Shown here piece by piece: positions 42,167 through 50,944 of a stretch of 51,678 bases of DNA. Position numbers and translations under genes: made by a program. A model generated the notes under the pieces. It was not told where the DNA came from. It was given only the letters and a program-made list of their open reading frames with translations, and ran no database searches. This DNA is from Anaerolineae bacterium. GTDB lineage: Bacteria > Chloroflexota > Anaerolineae > B4-G1 > SLSP01. The first letter of the stretch is position 1; each line of letters starts with the position of its first letter. Location of the stretch: NCBI GenBank assembly GCA_016931185.1, contig JAFGFI010000269.1, positions 1 through 51,678 on the forward strand, given 5' to 3'.

Positions 42167-42751
42167 ATGCGTGCAGAACTATTAGCTGCTATACCGGAAT
42201 TCGATTTGATAACCGACGTTGATTTGCGCGAGCGTACCATTCGAACTTGGGAACTGGCGATGCAGGAGGGCGGGTGGACGTTAGAGGATCTGGCGCGGAT
42301 GCCATTTACGCTGCTCATCAACCCGTGCCCGGTGAACTTTATTGAGCATACGCGGGCGGTGGCACAGATTGCGATAGAGGTCGCGAGGGTCTTTGCTCAC
42401 CTCTACGGTGACCGGGTGCCGGTGGATATGGACATTCTCATCTCTGGTGGTATTCTACGGGACGTAGGTAAGCTGGTGGAATATGAGGAGCGTGAAGTGG
42501 GTGTTTTTGTCCAGACTGAAGCAGGCAAACTGCTGCGCCATCCCTTCACCGGGATGGAATTAGCGGCTCGTTGTGGTTTACCCGCTGCTGTGCAACACAT
42601 CATCGCCACCCACGCGAGCGAGGGCGATAAGGTGCAGCGTACAACCGAAGCGACGATTGTGAACCATGCCGACTTTATCAGCTTTCACGCGGTGCAGCGG
42701 TTGGCAGAAGGGAAGCTGCTTGTATCATCATTTAGCGCAGAGAGCAGGTAA
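42167..42751 (+). CDS. HD-domain family protein with altered HD motif
   Basis: Protein of 194 aa from the ATG at 42167, after TTGGAGGAGATC; a TTG four codons earlier is in frame. The HD superfamily layout is visible: first His in EHTRAVAQIA (residue 61), the HD position in GGILRDVGKLVEYE (98-99), His 125, His 149 in IATH and Asp 169 in NHADFI. At the HD position the His is an Arg (codon CGG), so one metal ligand is lost; the protein may be a weak phosphohydrolase or a binding protein. It probably belongs to the acyl-CoA synthetase/lyase operon. Substrate unknown. Confidence 0.75.
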   Translation: MRAELLAAIPEFDLITDVDLRERTIRTWELAMQEGGWTLEDLARMPFTLLINPCPVNFIEHTRAVAQIAIEVARVFAHLYGDRVPVDMDILISGGILRDVGKLVEYEEREVGVFVQTEAGKLLRHPFTGMELAARCGLPAAVQHIIATHASEGDKVQRTTEATIVNHADFISFHAVQRLAEGKLLVSSFSAESR

Positions 42752-42790
42752 CATCATTATGCCCACCGGTTCGCACAAATGCAGATATAA

Positions 42791-43051
<261 letters not shown>

Positions 43052-43088
43052 ATAGAGCAATTTAGAAGCTAATTGCAGAAATAAGGGA

Positions 43089-43319
43089 ATGGTTAAGAAA
43101 CTTGAATTGGCCAACTGTGACCAGTGGAAGCTACAAGCACCGTGCGAGCATCAGTGGGTGGCGTTAGGCTCCAACGAGGATTATTGCTGGCGCCGGCAAT
43201 GCCAACGCTGCGGTGAAATTGAGGGACAGCGGCACACACTGGCGCCGGCGGCGTATATGGTCACGGGGGTTTGTGTATATGCGTATGTGTGTGAAGGATG
43301 CGGGTATGTGCCGGAGTGA
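43089..43319 (+). CDS. Small zinc-ribbon-like protein
   Basis: Protein of 76 aa with seven or eight Cys: ANCDQW, APCEHQW, DYCWRRQCQRCGE and the C-terminal VCEGCGY. The spacing of the CxxC pairs around CQRCG and CEGCG resembles a small zinc ribbon. No recognised family. It lies between the DUF433 gene and the large STAND protein gene, 45 bases before the latter. The ribosome site is weak. It could be an accessory factor of the STAND locus or an unrelated small protein. Confidence 0.5.
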   Translation: MVKKLELANCDQWKLQAPCEHQWVALGSNEDYCWRRQCQRCGEIEGQRHTLAPAAYMVTGVCVYAYVCEGCGYVPE

Positions 43320-43364
43320 ACGCTTGAAGATGACCCAATTCATAGTGACAAAGTAAACAGAACA

Positions 43365-46300
43365 ATGGAAACGGAAATTATAAGTATTCTCAGAAATTTA
43401 TCGGCTGCTGGCCCAGATGGATTCGAGGGACTTATTGCTAGACTTCTGAATTCGTTAACAGGCCAGTATTTTCGATTAGCAAAATCGGGAAGTCAAGCTG
43501 GACGTGATATTAGTTCACGTGAATTTAACGCAAATGTATTAGCTGTAGAATGTAAACGTTACAAACAGACAACAGAGTTGGATGAAAGGGAACTTCTTGG
43601 GGAGTTAACACAAGTTGTTGGATCTATTCCTGACTTGGATTTGTGGATTCTTGTTGCTAGTCGTAATGTAGATTCCCAATTATATGAAGCTTTATATGAC
43701 GCTGCGAATCGCTATGGTATCGAATTTTTGACTATCTCGGATGGAGATGTGAATCCAAGTTCACTAGAAATTCTGTGTGCCCAAGACATTGATACTGTAT
43801 TAACTCATCTGAAATCAACAACTGATACCGAAAAACAACAGATTCAAGCGGCATTACTGGAGATAGTCAAGTCACCAAACTTTAACGAAACATTGGTCTC
43901 TCTAAAAGAGAAGTTTTTGTCACCGCTAGTAGGTTATGATAATTGGCACACAGCGCAGAATAAGCGATTTAGGGATTGTCTCAAATCCGAAACAGAATCC
44001 CGAGCCCATTTTGGACAAACTATCAATTTTGAAGAAGCAAATGTTAACTTAGTCAAAAGAGAATCTGCATGGGAACAATTAGATAAATGGCTTAATGAGT
44101 GGGGTGAAATATCTGCGCCTTACCTTTTATCAGGTGAAGAAGGCGATGGAAAAACTTGGTGCATAGCTTCGTGGTTAAGTTCAAAAATCCAACTCAATGA
44201 CGAGTTTCCTGCGGTTCTCTTTTTAACCTCGCACGAAATTTCAAGTAAAGACCCTTATTTGTTATTATCACAATTTCTTTATCAGGAAGAACGTTCTAGA
44301 AGCCTTGAATATTGGCAAAAGCGCATAGAGCGTTGGATGAGTGGAACGAGAGAACAATTCTCCGTTTTTTTGTTGGTTCTTGATGGGATTAACGAATGCC
44401 ATAACATTGCTTACTGGCGTAGTTTGCTTGAGAAATTACAAGGGGATCCTTGGTCTAAGCGGATAAAAATACTAATCACATGTCGAACTGCTTATTGGGA
44501 AAGACACCAAAATAGTCTTCAGCATCTAAAAATAACCGATAATTTACTTTCCCCGTATACTGACAATGAATTGCGTACGGCGCTAGAGTTCCATAATTTA
44601 AGTCTCTCAAATATTCCAAATGACTTACTCGACCTAATACGAAAACCTCGATACGTTGACTTGATGATTAAATATCGAGAGCAAATATCCCAAAGCGGTG
44701 ATGTAACAATAGTACGGCTGATCTATGAAGATTGGAAAGATAGATTATATAGGAAAAGAAGCCTTACTGATTTGAATAATGAAACTTTCCAAGATTTCCT
44801 TCGCGATTTAGCCTCCAAATATCAAGTACAGAAAACTCCTCTTAGGGAGCAAGAAATTGATAGCCTTTTGCCATCTGATATAGACAAACAAACAATTATT
44901 AGAGAACTTTGTACTGGTGGAATCTTATCTGGAAAAGGAAACCGTTATGAAGTGAATGAACAACAATTAATATATGGCTTTGGGTTATTGCTTGTTGATC
45001 AATTAAAACAAGCGGAAAATAATAACCTCCCCCCAGAAGAAATCTTGGCTCAATGGCTCGAACCCCAAGCCGATATGGATATAAAAGCTAGGATTTGTGA
45101 ATTCGCATCCCTTTACGCGCTTGAGCAACCAATCTTATCAACAGATAGTAAGGTAGCCTTGCTTTTAATATGGGTTAATAATCATAATGCGACCATAAAT
45201 ACAGGGGAGAGTTTCATCGCATATTTGCCTTGTGATCCGGAGAGCTATATTCAATTAGCAGAGATTGTATGGGCTGACTCAACGGAAAATCGACGGGCAC
45301 AGAATATGCTGATGGGTGCTTTTATGCACTGGCGAGAATTACCAAGCTTCATCTCTAACCTAACCGGAGCATTTGAACATTGGCTAGGTTTTGTGCATTT
45401 ATATGGTTTTCTTAATCAGCGTGGTGGCTCAGAAAAGAAAGCGGAGAACGTTCGGGAAAAGATATGCAGCCGTGTTGGTCTCGAGTTGAAACCAGGACAA
45501 TCCTTCAAGTTTGCGGGATTTTCATTTAATGTTATCAACGACGATGGTTTATTAAGACTTGGTCGAGTTGCATTAGCTATAATATCTCATTTACATAGAG
45601 GGGCTTTTGTGCGCGCTTTAGTTATAGGATGCTTAGCCGAAGCGATAATGGATTACGCTGATAAATACGAGCTTTTTCAATGGGTAATGCTTACATCCAA
45701 ACAATCCGTTTGGGGAGAAGTAAAAAGAGTTATTCAGTTTCTGATTGACAAAAATAACGAGATAGCCTATCAAGCTGCCCACCGGTTGCTCTCATTTGAA
45801 GGGAGTGAACAAGCATATCAACTTCAAATCACACTCCCGCAAGATCTATTTTCATACCCAGCCTGGTTTGAAGGATATCAAAAAGATTCTTGTGCTCCAT
45901 GGTTTGCTTGGGATGTACAGAAATGTGAGTTGTGTATTCAGAGAGAAGAATTAGAACCCGATTTCATCGCTCGGAAAATAAAACCCCATTGCGTAAATCC
46001 TGATTTGCATATACCTGATGCTTTTGGGGACAGATTAAGCTCATTAGTTGAAAGTATGTCAATTGAACTAATTTGGTCACTTATGGGCCCCACAAAAGCA
46101 GACATTTCTTTTGAATCGTATGAGCCAGCTCTTTGCGCTTATGCTCCAAATGCTATTGCCGATTTTGTACAAAGTGTTGTGCATAGAATAAATCAACGGC
46201 AGGGACTTGCTTTGAGACAAATATCTTTCAGATTACTGGAACATTACCTGATTTTCAGCTCAACAGAACAAGATTGTATTTATGGAACTTGGAAACAGTT

Positions 46301-48035
46301 AAATGAAGATATCGGAGTTTGGGAAGAGCCCCACAAAACCGCTGAACAGTTTTTATTCAAAACGGTGTTGAAAAGTTTACCTTCTCGACAACAACTTAAG
46401 CATCTGCTAAAAAGACGTGACGATGCCCCGGATTTGATTGTTTACGAAAAAAGTTTCCTCCCGATAACTAATTGGGATGTTGTGTGGCAAGTATTTAAAG
46501 ATACTCCAAACGATAAAGCTATACAACGTGTCCTCTGGTTTATGTCTAAAAATCCTGAAAACATACTAATAAATATAATTACAGATTTATTGCTACCCTT
46601 AATGGAAAATGAGAATAGCTTGATTCGTTCGTTAATCCTACAAATTCTTTACTTTGCAGAGGATAACTCCGTGGCAGAAGTCGTGGTTAATGGTACATGG
46701 GCTTGGAATGCGAACTACTCAGAACAAGAAAATCATTGGGGCAGTCTTCTATTGAGCAAGTATGGCGCATCTTTACCATACGTGGAACTTCGCTCGCGGA
46801 TCCATCCTACTTATTTAGGATATGCAATTCGATGTCGCGGAACTCAATCAGAAGAAGTCAATCGATATGCAGAGGATATTGACTATATGTGGGAACATTT
46901 AGGAAAAAGTATCCCTGACCTACCTGACAATTTCCCTAATGTTGAAATTTATACGAATAGTAACAACATAACCGAATATAGCTTGAAAGACATATCTCCA
47001 AGCGCGTTTTCACAAATAACCACTTTTTTTACAAATCAGGCTTGTTGGGGAGGAGATCGTACGCCTGATATCCTCGCTTGGTATAAACACTTAACAGCGG
47101 ATAATGGTGAATTACACCAATCGTTACAAGCACTAGCACAGCAAGCCATAAAACAGCAAATTGAGACTGGAAATTTCTGGTTTTCCCGACATTTCTATAC
47201 CGATACTTTGGTCCAAGTGGCGGAATATAATCCAAATCTAGTAAACAAGTGGGTAAATGCTATTTCTCATCAGAAGGCTGATGCGCTGCGATTGTTACAC
47301 TTAGGTCACTCTTTCTACGAGGCTCTTTGTCAAGTATTACTTTACAAAGGTGATGAAAAGGGAGTTGATTTATACTGGCGACTTCAAGAAAGTCATGGAA
47401 TTCGCGTAGTGGATAAAAAAACAAAAATTTGGTCACTAGACTATGCGTTATTCAAATCTCCGCATACAGAACAGATAGAACAAGCTTGGCAGCAAAGACT
47501 TGAATCATGTACCTCAGATCGAGAATTGTTAGAGGTTGCTATATTGGCACAATGGGGAAATGGAATGAGCTGGCTTCGGGCTTACATAAACAACGGAATT
47601 AATTCTTCAGCCCCGTTAAATAAAGCTATGTCAACGACCTTACTTGGATTATTGGATTCGGAAGAAGCATTTGAATATATAAATTCCATACTCGAAAATG
47701 CGCCAGATACCTGGATAAAGCAAATTTTGGAAATATCTACCCACAGATGGCAACTAAATGCTTGGGCCAAACATTGGTATCAACGCTTCTTAAACATAGA
47801 TGATGCAATACAGGCTTGGGCTGCGTTTAGGCTATTATTACAATGTATAGATACTCGATTTTGGTTCTGGTATAAGGATTTGAAACTGAACGCTATGCTG
47901 CATAATGATCGACTTGCATTTCTTGAAGAAAACGAGAACTTACTAACAGAAAGAATAAAAAAGAATGAGGAGAATCTCAAGCGGCATTTTCTTACTCAAA
48001 AGATTTTATCAAACCAAGTTTGGCCTTGGATATAA
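43365..48035 (+). CDS. Mrr-type nuclease/STAND NTPase protein, Avs-like antiviral candidate
   Basis: Protein of 1556 aa in three parts. Residues 1-140 form a restriction-endonuclease-like domain of the Mrr type: GFEGLIARLL (Phe20-Glu21), GRDIS with Asp48, and AVECKRYK with Glu62 and Lys64, the PD-(D/E)xK set. Residues about 215-550 are a STAND P-loop NTPase: Walker A GEEGDGKT at 257-264, Walker B LLVLDGINEC with Asp340 and Glu344, then a winged-helix-like stretch. Residues 550-1556 are a long mostly helical region without recognised repeats, the likely sensor. Length and order fit antiviral STAND proteins (Avs) with an Mrr-like effector, in which target binding triggers oligomerisation and DNA cleavage. 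The gene is visibly AT-richer than its neighbours, which suggests transfer. Confidence 0.8.
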   Translation: METEIISILRNLSAAGPDGFEGLIARLLNSLTGQYFRLAKSGSQAGRDISSREFNANVLAVECKRYKQTTELDERELLGELTQVVGSIPDLDLWILVASRNVDSQLYEALYDAANRYGIEFLTISDGDVNPSSLEILCAQDIDTVLTHLKSTTDTEKQQIQAALLEIVKSPNFNETLVSLKEKFLSPLVGYDNWHTAQNKRFRDCLKSETESRAHFGQTINFEEANVNLVKRESAWEQLDKWLNEWGEISAPYLLSGEEGDGKTWCIASWLSSKIQLNDEFPAVLFLTSHEISSKDPYLLLSQFLYQEERSRSLEYWQKRIERWMSGTREQFSVFLLVLDGINECHNIAYWRSLLEKLQGDPWSKRIKILITCRTAYWERHQNSLQHLKITDNLLSPYTDNELRTALEFHNLSLSNIPNDLLDLIRKPRYVDLMIKYREQISQSGDVTIVRLIYEDWKDRLYRKRSLTDLNNETFQDFLRDLASKYQVQKTPLREQEIDSLLPSDIDKQTIIRELCTGGILSGKGNRYEVNEQQLIYGFGLLLVDQLKQAENNNLPPEEILAQWLEPQADMDIKARICEFASLYALEQPILSTDSKVALLLIWVNNHNATINTGESFIAYLPCDPESYIQLAEIVWADSTENRRAQNMLMGAFMHWRELPSFISNLTGAFEHWLGFVHLYGFLNQRGGSEKKAENVREKICSRVGLELKPGQSFKFAGFSFNVINDDGLLRLGRVALAIISHLHRGAFVRALVIGCLAEAIMDYADKYELFQWVMLTSKQSVWGEVKRVIQFLIDKNNEIAYQAAHRLLSFEGSEQAYQLQITLPQDLFSYPAWFEGYQKDSCAPWFAWDVQKCELCIQREELEPDFIARKIKPHCVNPDLHIPDAFGDRLSSLVESMSIELIWSLMGPTKADISFESYEPALCAYAPNAIADFVQSVVHRINQRQGLALRQISFRLLEHYLIFSSTEQDCIYGTWKQLNEDIGVWEEPHKTAEQFLFKTVLKSLPSRQQLKHLLKRRDDAPDLIVYEKSFLPITNWDVVWQVFKDTPNDKAIQRVLWFMSKNPENILINIITDLLLPLMENENSLIRSLILQILYFAEDNSVAEVVVNGTWAWNANYSEQENHWGSLLLSKYGASLPYVELRSRIHPTYLGYAIRCRGTQSEEVNRYAEDIDYMWEHLGKSIPDLPDNFPNVEIYTNSNNITEYSLKDISPSAFSQITTFFTNQACWGGDRTPDILAWYKHLTADNGELHQSLQALAQQAIKQQIETGNFWFSRHFYTDTLVQVAEYNPNLVNKWVNAISHQKADALRLLHLGHSFYEALCQVLLYKGDEKGVDLYWRLQESHGIRVVDKKTKIWSLDYALFKSPHTEQIEQAWQQRLESCTSDRELLEVAILAQWGNGMSWLRAYINNGINSSAPLNKAMSTTLLGLLDSEEAFEYINSILENAPDTWIKQILEISTHRWQLNAWAKHWYQRFLNIDDAIQAWAAFRLLLQCIDTRFWFWYKDLKLNAMLHNDRLAFLEENENLLTERIKKNEENLKRHFLTQKILSNQVWPWI

Positions 48036-48070
48036 CAAATCAAACAAATTCTCGAATATTTAGAGGTACT

Positions 48071-48739
48071 ATGAACAAATCACAATTAAAAATCATAACG
48101 ACCCACATCTACTCCATCGGAGAGGAAATTATGAATAGCATCACGCATGGCATTGGCGCGGGGCTGAGCGTGGCGGGGCTGACGCTGTTGGTGGTCCTGG
48201 CGGTGCTGAATGGCAGCGTTGTCCAGGTGGTCAGTTTTAGCATCTATGGTGCATCGCTGATTATTCTATACTTGGCTTCTACGTTATATCACAGCTTCCA
48301 ACAACCCTCCGTCAAACGGGTTTTCAAGATCATTGACCATGCTGCTATTTATCTGCTTATCGCCGGGACGTACACGCCCTTTCTGTTGTTAGGAGTGCGG
48401 GGAGCGTGGGGGTGGACGATGTTGATCCTCATCTGGGGATTGGCGATTCTGGGTGTCAGCTTTAAAGCGCTCTTTATCCATCGCTTCCAGAAGCTCGCGG
48501 TGTTAGCCTACGTATTGATGGGGTGGTTGAGCGTGTTGGTTATCAAATCCTTGCTGGCGAATATCCCCATTGGAGGCTTGATTTGGCTTGCGGCAGGGGG
48601 TGCGGCATACACCATCGGCGTTATCTTCTATGCGTTGAAAAAAGTCCCCTATATGCATGGTATCTGGCATCTCTTTGTGTTGGGGGGTAGCATTTGCCAT
48701 TACTTTGCAGTGCTGTTCTATCTCGTGCCGGTGCGATAA
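48071..48739 (+). CDS. Hemolysin III family (PAQR-like) membrane protein
   Basis: Protein of 222 aa from the ATG at 48071, preceded by TTTAGAGGTACT; an in-frame start at 48020 overlaps the end of the STAND gene. Seven hydrophobic helices and the family motifs GEEIMNSITHGIGAGLS, the STLYHSF box, IDHAAIYLLIAGTYTP with its His and Asp, and the final GIWHLFVLGGSICHYFAV. These residues form the metal site of PAQR-like hydrolases. The natural substrate in bacteria is unclear; membrane lipid or ceramide-like turnover has been proposed. It starts 35 bases after the STAND stop, but its base composition resembles the host-like neighbours more than the STAND gene. Confidence 0.9.
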   Translation: MNKSQLKIITTHIYSIGEEIMNSITHGIGAGLSVAGLTLLVVLAVLNGSVVQVVSFSIYGASLIILYLASTLYHSFQQPSVKRVFKIIDHAAIYLLIAGTYTPFLLLGVRGAWGWTMLILIWGLAILGVSFKALFIHRFQKLAVLAYVLMGWLSVLVIKSLLANIPIGGLIWLAAGGAAYTIGVIFYALKKVPYMHGIWHLFVLGGSICHYFAVLFYLVPVR

Positions 48740-48758
48740 AAGAATATGAGGAAAGCCT

Positions 48759-48869
48759 ATGTATACCCATGAAGCAGTCGATAAGATTTTGCGCAAACTC
48801 ACAATGCTATTAGACCAAACCAATTTAAACATTTCCACTACAAAACAATCGCCTCTTGTTCCAACTTGA
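48759..48869 (+). CDS. Possible 36-codon peptide or 5' gene remnant
   Basis: ATG at 48759 after GAGGAAAGCCT opens a 36-codon frame starting MYTHEAVDKILRKLTMLLDQ; it stops at 48867-48869, inside the 3' end of the opposing JetD-like gene. The good ribosome site and start suggest the 5' end of a gene cut off when the right-hand accessory block joined. It may equally be noise. Confidence 0.3.
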   Translation: MYTHEAVDKILRKLTMLLDQTNLNISTTKQSPLVPT

Positions 48870-50115
48870 TGCCACGCAGCAGCATCGTGTCAATTAACAT
48901 CACCATATCCTCTAGTGTGGGATGGTCGCGCAGGCGGGTGAGGTTGCGTTGATCGCTGGCAGTGAGTGGTTGGCCCCAATGAGCGTAGGTTTCCAGGGTT
49001 GTTATGTCCATCCGGTAAGGTTTAAAGCGAGTGGAGATAGTTTTGCGCACTTGCGCCAGGATATTGAGGCCTCCGTAGTCCATGTCGGCCCAAAGGGAGA
49101 GTTCGACTTCTGGAGGCAGGGTGTCTACCAGCGTGTGCAATAGATGGCGACAGGCGGGTGAGGGATTGCCTAACAAACACAACGTTGCTATGCCATATTT
49201 CTCGTGACGCACGAGATCGTAAAAAGAGGTGAGGTTCTCCACACAGATCACGCGGGGCGCGTTGACCCACGCGCGCGTCAGTCGCCCCGCCAGCGTTGCC
49301 GGTATTCCTACCGATGGATAAAATTCTCCCAGGGACATCATCTGCCCGTCCACATCCACCAATTGCCATGGGCCATAAAGATAAAGATGCCCCGGATTGG
49401 GAACCAGTCCCAGTTCTCGCAATGCCTCTTGGTTCGTCGACTCTCGCCACTCCTGGTGATGCCGCCGTGCCAGCCGCGCGACGGCATTTTTGAGGATCTC
49501 GAAGCGTTTGCTGTCGTTGAAGACGCGCACGCTGAACACGCGGTAGGGTAACTCCTCTGTCACGCAGTCTGACCGCGCGCTGTCTGACAGGGTAGTGTCC
49601 GGCAATGCCAGCAATGCATCCAACAAATCCTGGTTCCATTCCGGATCGTTTAGGGTAAAGGGCGCGGGGGACTTTTGCGCTTCCACTTGCGCGAGAATGT
49701 GGTTGAGGGCCAGTTTGCGCCAATCGTGGACGCGGAAGCGATTGCCCAACAAGAGATTGCGAAGTTGTTTGCGCTGCGTTGCGAGGGGTTCGCGTTGTAA
49801 CAGCATGTAGAGTGGCGCGACCGTGGCTGTTGCCAGTGCAATTGTATCCAACAGATGCGCACGTTGTCCATGTTCCCAGGTGAGTGCAACCCAACCCTGT
49901 TTTTCCAATGTGAGCAATTGTTCATTCGCTGTCACCCGCGGGGTGGGATTGGTCTGGTTGTAATAACCAGGCAGAATATCCGCAATCTCATGCAGAGATA
50001 CACGGATCGTCTGTTTCATCGAACCACCGCGTCGCTCATAAATATCAAGGAGACGGTTGAGCAGCGTGGCGACATCGGGATTGGGGGTGAAGGGGATGTC
50101 AGCATCCATACTCAT
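48838..50115 (-). CDS. JetD-like protein (DUF3322/DUF2220, Toprim-type nuclease) without JetABC
   Basis: Protein of 425 aa. The C-terminal half has a topoisomerase-VI-like Toprim domain as in JetD of the Wadjet anti-plasmid system: PRVICVENLTSFY with Glu293, then SLWADMDYGGLNIL with Asp344 and Asp346, which would bind the metal for DNA cleavage. The N-terminal half has winged-helix-like segments (ANEQLLTLEKQGWVALTW). In Wadjet, JetD nicks or cuts circular DNA held by the JetABC SMC complex. No jetA, jetB or jetC is found on either side within this window, so this is an orphan or a different JetD-like system. No ribosome site is evident at the chosen start. High GC, unlike the STAND and SfiI-like genes. 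Confidence 0.78.
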   Translation of the reverse strand: MSMDADIPFTPNPDVATLLNRLLDIYERRGGSMKQTIRVSLHEIADILPGYYNQTNPTPRVTANEQLLTLEKQGWVALTWEHGQRAHLLDTIALATATVAPLYMLLQREPLATQRKQLRNLLLGNRFRVHDWRKLALNHILAQVEAQKSPAPFTLNDPEWNQDLLDALLALPDTTLSDSARSDCVTEELPYRVFSVRVFNDSKRFEILKNAVARLARRHHQEWRESTNQEALRELGLVPNPGHLYLYGPWQLVDVDGQMMSLGEFYPSVGIPATLAGRLTRAWVNAPRVICVENLTSFYDLVRHEKYGIATLCLLGNPSPACRHLLHTLVDTLPPEVELSLWADMDYGGLNILAQVRKTISTRFKPYRMDITTLETYAHWGQPLTASDQRNLTRLRDHPTLEDMVMLIDTMLLRGIKLEQEAIVL

Positions 50116-50217
50116 CGACTATATTATTTGACATTGATGGACTTCAATTAAGTTACACAATAGGTGTAATAATTATTTTTGATATTATATACACAACAAT
50201 TAGATTTATACTATAGC

Positions 50218-50940
50218 TCAATCTTCCCATACAAAGCTTCCTGAAAATATAGGAATTTCCTGAACTCGCCAATGTTCTTTAGTTTTCAAAGCTGAAAACG
50301 AAAGTCGAACACGGAATGCTTCGCCACGACTAGGTGCATTTCGTCCGGCACGCCATATATTATCACTTCCTGATGCAAATTTAGGATTATACTTTTCCTG
50401 TAAAAAACCATTGGGAAGTGCGGCCACTGTAATAGTCTTGAGAGAATAATTATCTACTTCTTCTGTATAGTTGTATTTTACAAAGATAGTTGTAGTAATA
50501 TAATGTTCTCCCTGAATCTCAAGCACTGTAGGTAATTTACCCCGTACCTCAACCTTCTCTCCGCCACGAATCTGATGGACAGTTAAGGAAAATTGTGATG
50601 TTTGTAATGTGGCAGTACCTTTGCCACTGAAGTGCTCCGCTTTTGAATCGACGAATAGTGCCTGCTTGATAGCATATTCGGGATGAAAAATATAACGCGC
50701 TTGCTTGTAGTCAATTTTTCCAAACAAACGTTGATCTATCTTAGCCATCCCCAAACGATCTAGGGCTTCTCTGGTAATATCTTCTCCAATATCGGCCACC
50801 AAGTCGCGTTCCTGTTGGAATATTTCTTGAGCCATTTCTCTGTAATTGTAAATCGCTTGTACCACAAACCTTAACGAAGCCTTCTCTATTTCCTCAAGCC
50901 GTTTCCAATTGTTAGATAAATGATATGGATCAATTAGCAT
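50218..50940 (-). CDS. SfiI-family type II restriction endonuclease
   Basis: Protein of 240 aa from the ATG at 50940 (a TTG one codon earlier is possible). From memory of the SfiI sequence, similar blocks are EIEKASLRFVVQAI near the start, GEDITREAL, KIDYKQARY, ALFVDSKAEH, LQEKYNPK, SRGEAFRVRL and HWRVQEIP. The catalytic residues of SfiI (Asp79, Asp100, Lys102) are all present, here Asp77, Asp98 and Lys100. SfiI is a tetramer that cuts two GGCCN5GGCC sites together; the same target is likely but unproven. It starts five bases after the stop of its methyltransferase. AT-rich like the STAND gene. Confidence 0.85.
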   Translation of the reverse strand: MLIDPYHLSNNWKRLEEIEKASLRFVVQAIYNYREMAQEIFQQERDLVADIGEDITREALDRLGMAKIDQRLFGKIDYKQARYIFHPEYAIKQALFVDSKAEHFSGKGTATLQTSQFSLTVHQIRGGEKVEVRGKLPTVLEIQGEHYITTTIFVKYNYTEEVDNYSLKTITVAALPNGFLQEKYNPKFASGSDNIWRAGRNAPSRGEAFRVRLSFSALKTKEHWRVQEIPIFSGSFVWED

Positions 50941-50944
50941 CAAA

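Noticed and set aside
48020..48070. ATG at 48020 as the start of the hemolysin III protein
   Set aside because: It overlaps the STAND gene end, adds a non-conserved extension, and lacks a ribosome site; 48071 has AGAGG at the right distance.
49022..49894. 290-codon frame on the same strand inside the JetD-like gene
   Set aside because: It is a GC-driven shadow with Arg- and Pro-rich nonsense composition; the JetD frame has clear catalytic motifs.
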